From positions 1 to 7,540 of the forward strand of contig CAILTZ010000874.1 in assembly GCA_903837255.1 (NCBI GenBank): a stretch of DNA of 7,540 nt. Direction: 5' to 3'. This document shows positions 1 through 6,286 of the stretch, in pieces. The DNA comes from an uncultured Pirellula sp. (GTDB taxonomy: Bacteria; Planctomycetota; Planctomycetia; Pirellulales; Pirellulaceae). Every line of letters starts with the position of its first letter. Positions within the stretch are counted from its first letter, which is position 1. Under the pieces are notes generated by a model that saw nothing but the letters and a program-made list of their open reading frames with translations, searched no databases and was not told where the DNA came from. Position numbers and translations under genes: made by a program.

Positions 1-61
1 GGTGATTGGTGATTGGTGATTGGTGATTGGTGATTGGTGATTGATGATTGATGATTGATGA
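1..61. repeat. Heptamer tandem array, (GGTGATT)6 then (GATGATT)2 plus a partial unit
   Basis: Six perfect GGTGATT units fill 1-42. The array then changes by one base to GATGATT for two units (43-56) and a partial unit to about 61. It begins with a whole unit at base 1, so it probably continues outside the window. Short heptamer arrays of this kind are common in intergenic DNA of some cyanobacteria and planctomycetes; no function is evident here. Copy number is likely to vary by replication slippage. Confidence 0.95.
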
Positions 62-113
62 AGGAGAAATCATGGACCGGATAAACCACACGCCCAACTT
101 CTTCCACTTCAAA

Positions 114-148
114 AATCAACAATCATCACTCGACAATCATCAATCAGA
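114..148. repeat. Degenerate heptamer array in opposite orientation to the 1-61 array
   Basis: The sequence parses in phase as AATCAAC, AATCATC, ACTCGAC, AATCATC, AATCAGA. AATCATC is the exact reverse complement of GATGATT, the unit found at 43-56. As a result CAATCATCAATCA (134-146) is the perfect inverted partner of 38-50 and of 45-57. The two opposed arrays enclose a core of about 52 bases (62-113) that could be extruded as a cruciform or be the body of a small dispersed element. Confidence 0.8.
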
Positions 149-159
149 TGGAAAAAACG

Positions 160-174
160 CGGGGTCTGTCCCCG
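160..174. repeat. Short GC hairpin CGGGG-TCTGT-CCCCG (REP-like)
   Basis: A five-base-pair perfect stem surrounds a TCTGT loop. The GGGGTCTGTCCCC string resembles a dispersed palindrome I have seen scattered in intergenic DNA of several bacterial phyla, sometimes near REP-associated transposases. That resemblance is from memory and has not been tested. No transposase is present in this window. Confidence 0.45.
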
Positions 175-190
175 GGTATGCACCAAATCC

Positions 191-344
191 AAACAGCCAA
201 ACAGCCTGCCATGCTCGATGGTACGTTCCGCGGTCGATGGGTTCTAGGTGGTTTGAATTGGTAGGGTCGCTTGGTTATTCGTGCGATGTTTGAATGCTTG
301 ATAGACGACCGCTCCACGAACCCTACGCAAGCAGCCAAACAGCC
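191..344. repeat. Pair of direct repeats CAGCCAAACAGCC, 138 bases apart
   Basis: The 13-base string occurs at 194-206 and again at 332-344. The first copy is part of a tandem AAACAGCC doublet (191-206). Both are followed within a few bases by CCATG or CATGC. The DNA between them (207-331) shows no gene and no clear palindrome. The repeats could be the ends of an excised or decayed insertion, or simply two copies of a local motif. Confidence 0.6.
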
Positions 345-377
345 ATGCGCGCGGTCGGCCCCCTCATCCCCCCCCAC

Positions 378-413
378 CCCTTTCTCCCCCGCCAAAGCCC
401 GGGGGCGAAGGGG
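378..413. repeat. GC-rich imperfect hairpin downstream of the operon (possible REP or terminator)
   Basis: Arms 378-391 and 400-413 pair as CCCC-TTT-C-T-CCCCCG with CGGGGG-C-G-AAG-GGG, with one mismatch (385/406), one G-U pair and an eight-base loop (CCAAAGCC). It lies about 93 bases beyond the glycosidase stop codon. There is no T-tract on either side, so it is not a classic intrinsic terminator. It may still block or stabilise the 3' end of the operon transcript. A run of C (368-375) precedes it. Confidence 0.55.
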
Positions 414-440
414 AGCCAAGCGATTGCGGGGCGGTTCTAT

Positions 441-470
441 ATTAGCGAATATTAGTGTTTATTAGCGGTT
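441..470. repeat. Three 10-base phased repeats beginning ATTAG
   Basis: ATTAGCGAAT, ATTAGTGTTT and ATTAGCGGTT follow each other without gaps, so ATTAG recurs exactly every ten bases. The first copy also takes part in a small hairpin, ATATT-AGCG-AATAT (439-452). The block is more AT-rich than its surroundings. Similar strings recur in intergenic DNA of Pirellula-like planctomycetes in my recollection, which would make this a dispersed repeat. Confidence 0.6.
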
Positions 471-500
471 CAAAAAAGCGGTTCAGAAAAAGCGGTCCGC
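464..500. repeat. 13-14 base tandem repeat AGCGGTTCA(A/G)AAA(A)
   Basis: Units are 464-476, 477-490 and a truncated, diverged third unit at 491-500 (AGCGGTCCGC). A further GCGGTTC stands alone at 431-437. The array overlaps the last ATTAG unit and ends six bases before the stop codon of the glycosidase-like gene. It lies in that gene's 3' untranslated region if transcription continues past the stop. Confidence 0.65.
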
Positions 501-505
501 GACGC

Positions 506-3091
506 TCACTGCGCCCAAAGCATCACCTCGGTCACCCCACTCTTGGCCGGTGACCTGTGCCGAAATACAATCCTAACCTTCGAACTACTTACCTCTCGAA
601 ACGTCGCTCGGTTCCACTGACTCCCTGTCGGTTTCTCCGGCGAATGAACCTCCCCCTGGACTCGCTCCCAACGGCCCTCCTGCCATACCTCGATGCGATA
701 CGACTCGGGCGCCTGCACCCCCCCTCGATCGTCATAGATCGCTATCTCGATGCGACCAAACGATCGAGGCTCTCCAAGATCCAATTCAAGCCAATCCTCA
801 TCCTGACTCGACTCATAACTAGTCCAGCGATTCATCGGATTGGGATCGAATACCGTCTTGCCATCGTTGGACTTCTCCGGCGTTCCCCCAAATCGATCGC
901 TGTGCGATGCTCTGGCCTTGGGATACTCCTGGCCAGGCAACCGATACGCTAGATTCCCAACAGGTCCCGGTGCCTGCGGATAAGGATTCGCTGCCGGCCC
1001 CCAAGCTTCTATCTCGGTGAGCCCGACTCGCTTACCAGCCTGTGGCGTTAGCTCGATTCGAATCCGCTCGAAACTGCTCGATGCAATGCCGAATTTCGTC
1101 GGATGCTTGCCCCTGATCACCTCCTGCATCCTGTGCTCGAGCACCTCCCAACTCCCTTGGCGATATCCCTCAAGCTTGACGCTACGAGGTACAACCACCT
1201 GGGCCTTGGAAACGTCCGGCTCTGCGCCATGCCCTCGGTACTCGATCGAATCATCCAAAAAGTGCATGCTTAAGGATTGAATCTGCCTAGGCATACCAAA
1301 TTCGATCTCGATCGATACCGGCTCGCTGGTGGCACTCTCCCAGCGATTGGGCGGATGCTGCATGTACCAGTAGTTTCCATCCTGCAACTTGGCAATCGAT
1401 GTCCCCGGGCGTGTGCTGGTGGCTTGTACCCTGGGATAATAGTTTCCGTCGTTGTTGACCAAGTGATTGACGATTCGCTGCGGCTCTTTTGCCGCCGAGA
1501 CAGGTCTCGCTGGCAACGCAACCCGGATCGGACCAAGCTCGGCTTGCTGGGCAACCTGCTTGCCATCAACGAATACCATAAAACCCTTGCCGCATTGATA
1601 TCGCTCTCCTGTTCGGTCCCAAACAATCGAGACCTCGCGCCCCCGCAGGATCAATCCATCGAGGGCAAGATAATCCCAAGAGCTGGGTGCCAACGGATGC
1701 AACACGAGTTCATCGCCATGCACCGGTTGCACTCCCACCAGCCCGGTGATGACCAGATCGCAGAATCCCGAATGGAAATAGTGTTCGCTGTGATTGTACC
1801 CATCGTGTCCCTCAAAGGACCCCGTATCCGGATGCAGCGCCTCGGCCAAATAGGGCTTGCCATCCTTGCGATGCGAACTGGCATAGATCTCCAAGAGCCG
1901 CACATAATCCGCCGGACTTACTATCTTGGTCTCGGACCGCTGCAAAACATTCGCCAGAGCCTTGAGGGTCTGTGTGCTGGCATAGGGCCATGACTGACCA
2001 CTCCACCAGCAGCAGCTCTTTTGTAGCAAAAACATCGGGTCGTTGCGCTCGACCGTGGTTGGACCAAAGTCCGCGAAAAATCCATCGCTATCCATGAGCT
2101 TGGCCCACGCCTGCTCGTAGGGAGTGTTGGGTTCGAGCATGGGGAACTGCCAAGGCACATAGCCGATGAGCTCCCGCCCGTGGTCGTCACCTGCAAACCG
2201 GCCCTCTTGATAGACGAGCGTCCCTGCAGCGATCTGGTATCCATCCCGATTCTCGTCGTTCTTGAACATCGGAAAAAAGAACTTGCGCTTTTCATCCCAC
2301 AACTTGGTGAGCATCGAGGCTCGCAGTTTGTCTGCAAAGTCGTCGTATTGTCTCTCGATGTCGGCTTTGCCGTAGCGAGCCGCGATGCTTGCGATCGCTT
2401 TGGCATCGGCCCACATGTACGCATTGAACGAAGGCCGGTAGCTCGGAGCCCCTCTGAGGATGTCTTGGGTCTGCCGACTGGCGATATTGAATTCCATCCC
2501 ATCATCGTGCCCGGTCTGCCAGAACAAACCGACGGCTTCATCGTAATGCCGCTTCTTCCAACCTTCGTAGTTGGCGATGAGCTTATCGAGCAGCCCACGG
2601 ACATGCTCAGGATCGGGATGGATCGCATCGACGGCTAAGACCGAGTCGGCAAGCCATGTCGAATAATTGCGAGGCTGAGCACCAGGGGTGTTTACCCAAT
2701 AGCGTCCGTAGTCTTTCGCAATCGTTCCGCTGCGCAGCCAGCGAGCTTCGTAGAGCTGATGCCCAGCCGGACAACTGATGGCACCATAAGCCCCCGACCA
2801 GAAGGGCCGGTCGATGAACTCGGTAAACAGATAACCTGTATCGGGATTCCCATAAGTCAAATGTTTGGTGATCAGCTCCCAGCGGTAGTAGTAGGTGGTT
2901 TGGATCTGCTCATCAGGACAATCCAAAAAGGGTATGTTCTCGACGTACCAATCCCAGTCCTGATTGTCGAAGAACTGCTGCGAACGAATGATCGCTTGTC
3001 GATCGAGAATCGCGGACTTGTTCGAAGCGTCTTGCGCAAATAGGCTCAAGGACCACGCAAGGACGAAACCAAAGGCTAACGCGATACGCAT
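506..3091 (-). CDS. Secreted glycoside-hydrolase-like protein (GH63/MGH1-type core) with two C-terminal F5/8 type C (discoidin/CBM32-like) domains
   Basis: This 861-residue protein has a signal peptide (1-19, cleavage likely after SLFA), so it acts in the periplasm or outside the cell. Residues about 30-450 are rich in aromatic, helix-forming segments resembling clan GH-G (alpha/alpha)6 glycosidases: YYYRWE (67-72), YSTWLADSV (143-151), GHDDGMEFN (194-202), FNAYMWADAK (222-231), CWWSGQSWPYAST (361-373) and EALHPDTGSFEG (417-428). By analogy with GH63, D196 or D197 and E417 are candidate acid/base residues; this is inference. A beta-sandwich like those after GH65 or rhamnosidase cores follows (about 456-525; HPLAPSSWDYLALDGL). 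Two discoidin-like modules close the protein (about 541-697 and 718-861), ending in matching GLTEIEAWG and GVTEVMLWA. The chosen ATG is followed directly by the signal peptide and lies 12 bases past the pump stop, without a visible Shine-Dalgarno. Substrate unknown; a noncatalytic sugar-binding role is possible. Confidence 0.85.
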   Translation of the reverse strand: MRIALAFGFVLAWSLSLFAQDASNKSAILDRQAIIRSQQFFDNQDWDWYVENIPFLDCPDEQIQTTYYYRWELITKHLTYGNPDTGYLFTEFIDRPFWSGAYGAISCPAGHQLYEARWLRSGTIAKDYGRYWVNTPGAQPRNYSTWLADSVLAVDAIHPDPEHVRGLLDKLIANYEGWKKRHYDEAVGLFWQTGHDDGMEFNIASRQTQDILRGAPSYRPSFNAYMWADAKAIASIAARYGKADIERQYDDFADKLRASMLTKLWDEKRKFFFPMFKNDENRDGYQIAAGTLVYQEGRFAGDDHGRELIGYVPWQFPMLEPNTPYEQAWAKLMDSDGFFADFGPTTVERNDPMFLLQKSCCWWSGQSWPYASTQTLKALANVLQRSETKIVSPADYVRLLEIYASSHRKDGKPYLAEALHPDTGSFEGHDGYNHSEHYFHSGFCDLVITGLVGVQPVHGDELVLHPLAPSSWDYLALDGLILRGREVSIVWDRTGERYQCGKGFMVFVDGKQVAQQAELGPIRVALPARPVSAAKEPQRIVNHLVNNDGNYYPRVQATSTRPGTSIAKLQDGNYWYMQHPPNRWESATSEPVSIEIEFGMPRQIQSLSMHFLDDSIEYRGHGAEPDVSKAQVVVPRSVKLEGYRQGSWEVLEHRMQEVIRGKHPTKFGIASSSFERIRIELTPQAGKRVGLTEIEAWGPAANPYPQAPGPVGNLAYRLPGQEYPKARASHSDRFGGTPEKSNDGKTVFDPNPMNRWTSYESSQDEDWLELDLGEPRSFGRIEIAIYDDRGGVQAPESYRIEVWQEGRWERVQGEVHSPEKPTGSQWNRATFREVSSSKVRIVFRHRSPAKSGVTEVMLWAQ

Positions 3092-3103
3092 AGGTGAATT
3101 CGA

Positions 3104-6100
3104 CTAAGAGGACTTGTGCTTGGCTTTGACGACTCCGGACACTAGATAGTAGAAGACCGGAGTTAGGAAGATACCGAAGAAGGTCACGCCGATCATGCCA
3201 GCAAAGACGGCGATGCCCAGGGTCTTGCGCATCTCGGCCCCGGCACCTTGGGCCAGCACCAGTGGCACCACCCCCAAGATAAACGCAAAGGAGGTCATCA
3301 GGATTGGGCGCAGTCGCATCCGGCAAGCTTCGACGGTCGCCTCGCGCGGTGATTTGCCAGACTCCTGAAGCTGCTTGGCAAACTCGACGATCAAGATCGC
3401 GTTCTTGCTAGCCAGCCCCACAAGAACCACGAAACCGATCTGCACAAAGATATTGATATCGAGTCCAACCCAAGCGACTCCTAGGACCGAGCACAGTAGG
3501 CACATCGGTACGACCAAGATAACCGAGAGTGGAACGATGAGGCTCTCGTACTGTGCTGCGAGCACCAGATAGACCAGTACCACGGCCATTGCAAAGACCA
3601 ATAGGGCCGTGTTGCCTGCTTTGAGTTGCAGGTAAGTCAACTCGGTCCACTCGGGCTTGATCCCATCGGGGAGTTTTGCATCGAGGACTTCCTGAACGCT
3701 TTTGACCATGTCCCCGGAACTCAGGCTCGGAGCGCTCATGCCGTTGATGGCAGCGGCCACATCACCGTTGTACCTGGTGATCATCGATGGCCCGAGCGAT
3801 TCGCGGACACTTGCAAAGGTAGCCAAGGGCACCATTTCGCGCTGGAGCGTACGGACTCGAAACTGTCCGACTTGATCAGGCGTGCGACGGTACTGCGGAT
3901 CGGCTTGGACGTTGACCTGCCAGGTTCTTCCGAACTGGTTGAAATCGTTGGCATAGGCTCCACCGAGCTGGACTTGAAGCGTTGTAAAGACATCCTGCAG
4001 GGGGATCCCGAGCGTTTTGACTTTCTCTCGATCGATGTCGACGAACATTTGCGGAGTGTTGCTACGGAACCCGTTGAGGGTGCCGAGGATACCGGGAATT
4101 TGGTTCGATTGGCTGCTGACATCCTCCGCGACGGCTTGTAAGTTTTCGTAGCCGAGATTCCCCGAATCGCGCAGAACGAGTTTAAATCCGCCGGCGCTTC
4201 CGATGCCATCGACGGGTGGTGGTCCAAAGATACTGAAGATCCCCTCGTCGATTTCTTGGGAGCTCAACTGGCGAATCCGAGCACCTATGCTCTGTGCTTT
4301 GGTCTCGATCGATTGGCGATCATGGAATGGTTCTAGGATGATGAACATGCTACCGAAGTTCGAGCCAACCGCATTTTGAACGAAGGATTGACCGGTCACG
4401 CCGATGGTATGTTCGACCCCGGGGATTTCTTTCACGAGCTTCTCGAACTGGGAAAGCGTCCGGCCGGTACGTTCGACCGAAGCGGAGTCAGGTAGCCGCA
4501 AGTCCACCAGCAGGTAGCCTTTGTCCTGGGGTGGAATGAATCCTGCGGGGGTGTTAGTCATGCCGTAATAGGTGCAGTACAGGAGCCCGGCGTAGAGAGC
4601 CATGACGACGGCTCGGCCGGTGAGCAGACGTCCGACGGTGCCTGCATAGAGATTCGAGCTCCAAGCAAAAAAGCGGTTGAAGAGGCTGAAGAACCAGCCC
4701 AGGGTCCACTTCAGGAGCGTCGAGAGAGGATCGTTCTGCTGGTCCTTGGGTTTAAGCAGCACGGCGCATAGCGCAGGGCTTAGGGTCAGCGAGTTGATCG
4801 CCGAGAAGAAGGTCGATACGGCGATCGTCACGGCAAACTGCCTGAAGAACTGGCCGGTGATTCCGGTGATAAAGATGCAGGGGACAAAGACACACATCAA
4901 GACCAGCGAGATCGCGATGATCGGCCCGGAGACTTCCTCCATCGCCTTGATCGCCGCTTGGCGAGCAGGCATGCCGTGTTCGAGGTGATGCTCGACGGCT
5001 TCTACCACCACAATCGCGTCGTCGACAACGATCCCGATGGCCAGGACCAAGCCGAAGAGAGACAGGTTGTTGAGGCTATAGCCGATCCCATGCATCACAG
5101 CGAACGTGCCGATGATCGCCACGGGAACGGCGATCAATGGAATGACGGTCGCACGCCAGGACTGCAGAAACGCAAGCACAACGATTGCCACGAGGATGAT
5201 CGCATCCCGCAGTGCCTTGAAGACCTCCATAATCGATTCGGAGATAAAGGGCGTGGTGTCGTAGACGATCTTGTAATCGACGCCGGGTGGAAAACTCACT
5301 TTCAGAGCGTCCATTTTTTCCTGGATCATGCGGGCCGTGTCGATCGCATTGCTACCGGGTTGTTGGTAGATGGCCATACCGATCGAGGGCTTACCGTCCA
5401 GGGTGCACAAGGTGTCTTGATTTTTGGCCCCGAGTTCGATGCCGCCGTAGCTGCGCGCGTCGGAGCCTTGGCGCTGATCGGTGACGATATCTCGGAGGTA
5501 GACCCGGGTTCCAGCAAGGCTCGTTCCGACGATGATCCCGCCGAATTCGGCTGGTTCGATCAAGCGACCTTTTGTGGATAGCGAATACTGGAAGGCTTGG
5601 CCTGGGAGCATCGGTTCGCGACCGAGTGAACCGGCGGCGACTTGGATATTCTGTTCTCGGAGCGATTGCATCACATCGGTTGCGGTGATGCCCAGGGTGG
5701 ACATGCGGGTCGGATCGAGCCAAACGCGCAAGGAGTAATCGAGTTGGCCGAGGAAGCTGATATCACCGACACCTGGGACCCGGACCAGTTCGTTGCGCAA
5801 CTGGATCGATGCATAGTTGCTCAGGTACAGCTGGCTGCGCGAATCGTCGGGTGAAATCAAATTCACGACCAGCAAGATGCTCGGTGAACGCTTTTTGACG
5901 GAAACACCGGTTTGTTTGACTTCGCTCGGAAGGCTTGGGGTGGCCAGGTTCACACGGTTTTGGACCAGGACTTGGGCCATGTCCAAATCGGTCCCTACCT
6001 CGAACGTCACGCTGATCGAGCATCCGCCGTCGTTGGTGCATTGCGTCGACATGTAGAGCATGCCTTCGACGCCCAAAATCTGTTGTTCGATTGGAGCGGC

Positions 6101-6286
6101 AACGGTTTCCGAGACGACCGAGGCGCTGGCTCCGGGGTACACGCATGCGACCTGGACCGTCGGAGGTGTGATTTCAGGATACTGAGCGATAGGGAGTTGC
6201 CAGACGAAGACCAATCCGGCTAGGGTGATCAGGATCGAAATGACGGCGGCGAAGATGGGCCGATCGATGAAGAAGCGAGAGAGCAT
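3104..6286 (-). CDS. RND multidrug efflux transporter permease (HAE-1 family, AcrB/MexB-like)
   Basis: This 1060-residue protein is the proton-driven inner-membrane pump of a tripartite efflux complex, close to the roughly 1050 residues usual for AcrB. TM1 is about 9-29. The first periplasmic porter loop carries the family signatures AQYPEITPP (34-42) and NDGGCSISVTF (85-95). TM2-TM6 lie about 357-507. TM4 holds the proton-relay pair D422-D423 in GIVVDDAIVVVE. TM7 is about 558-575. The second porter loop has the glycine-rich switch-loop region (about 688-701, PPPVDGIGSAGGF) and NDFNQFGRTWQVNVQAD (780-796). TM8-TM12 lie about 890-1048, with the relay lysine K961 in GLASKNAILIVEFA. All expected catalytic residues are present and no frameshift is seen. 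The gene starts within the adaptor's stop (TAATG) and has a good AAGGAG ribosome site 7 bases upstream (6294-6299), so translation is probably coupled. HAE-1 pumps export drugs, dyes, detergents and lipophilic metabolites; the substrate here cannot be read from sequence. Confidence 0.97.
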   Translation of the reverse strand: MLSRFFIDRPIFAAVISILITLAGLVFVWQLPIAQYPEITPPTVQVACVYPGASASVVSETVAAPIEQQILGVEGMLYMSTQCTNDGGCSISVTFEVGTDLDMAQVLVQNRVNLATPSLPSEVKQTGVSVKKRSPSILLVVNLISPDDSRSQLYLSNYASIQLRNELVRVPGVGDISFLGQLDYSLRVWLDPTRMSTLGITATDVMQSLREQNIQVAAGSLGREPMLPGQAFQYSLSTKGRLIEPAEFGGIIVGTSLAGTRVYLRDIVTDQRQGSDARSYGGIELGAKNQDTLCTLDGKPSIGMAIYQQPGSNAIDTARMIQEKMDALKVSFPPGVDYKIVYDTTPFISESIMEVFKALRDAIILVAIVVLAFLQSWRATVIPLIAVPVAIIGTFAVMHGIGYSLNNLSLFGLVLAIGIVVDDAIVVVEAVEHHLEHGMPARQAAIKAMEEVSGPIIAISLVLMCVFVPCIFITGITGQFFRQFAVTIAVSTFFSAINSLTLSPALCAVLLKPKDQQNDPLSTLLKWTLGWFFSLFNRFFAWSSNLYAGTVGRLLTGRAVVMALYAGLLYCTYYGMTNTPAGFIPPQDKGYLLVDLRLPDSASVERTGRTLSQFEKLVKEIPGVEHTIGVTGQSFVQNAVGSNFGSMFIILEPFHDRQSIETKAQSIGARIRQLSSQEIDEGIFSIFGPPPVDGIGSAGGFKLVLRDSGNLGYENLQAVAEDVSSQSNQIPGILGTLNGFRSNTPQMFVDIDREKVKTLGIPLQDVFTTLQVQLGGAYANDFNQFGRTWQVNVQADPQYRRTPDQVGQFRVRTLQREMVPLATFASVRESLGPSMITRYNGDVAAAINGMSAPSLSSGDMVKSVQEVLDAKLPDGIKPEWTELTYLQLKAGNTALLVFAMAVVLVYLVLAAQYESLIVPLSVILVVPMCLLCSVLGVAWVGLDINIFVQIGFVVLVGLASKNAILIVEFAKQLQESGKSPREATVEACRMRLRPILMTSFAFILGVVPLVLAQGAGAEMRKTLGIAVFAGMIGVTFFGIFLTPVFYYLVSGVVKAKHKSS

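Larger units (their letters stand above)
1..505. other. Repeat-rich intergenic region without a convincing gene
   Basis: No open frame here looks like a protein: the longest run across the repeats and have compositions dictated by them. An ATG at 72 does have an AAGGAG five bases upstream (61-66) and opens 73 codons to 293, but the frame crosses the opposed heptamer array and the GGGG/CCCC hairpin and shows no domain. The stretches 207-331 and 345-377 hold nothing I can identify. The whole segment is best read as the 3' flank of the operon into which several families of short repeats have accumulated. Confidence 0.7.

Noticed and set aside
1..148. A CRISPR array
   Set aside because: The repeats are seven bases long and contiguous, with no unique spacers of regular length.
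61..150. Minus-strand remnant of a four-helix-bundle (23S rRNA intervening-sequence) protein gene, suggested by a KWKKLGVW-like translation between the heptamers
   Set aside because: The match is only a few residues, the frame breaks quickly, and the rest of the family pattern is missing.
72..293. A 73-codon plus-strand frame with an AAGGAG site five bases upstream of its ATG
   Set aside because: It runs through the opposed heptamer array, the GGGG/CCCC hairpin and a direct repeat, has no recognisable domain, and its composition follows the repeats. I keep it only as a possible gene-start remnant.
1277..1993. A long plus-strand open frame of 238 codons opposite the glycosidase-like gene
   Set aside because: The antisense frame lies wholly inside a well-supported coding region, has no domain signatures, and is explained by the codon usage of the opposite strand.
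2391..2398. HIP1 octamer (GCGATCGC), typical of cyanobacteria
   Set aside because: Only this one perfect copy was seen, although its CGATCG centre is frequent. The frequent string here is CGATCG in varied flanks.
1921..2628. A 235-codon minus-strand frame overlapping the glycosidase-like gene
   Set aside because: It is an alternative frame of the same strand, rich in Ser, Arg and Pro, as expected for a frame-shifted shadow. The 861-residue frame is continuous, so no frameshift is needed.
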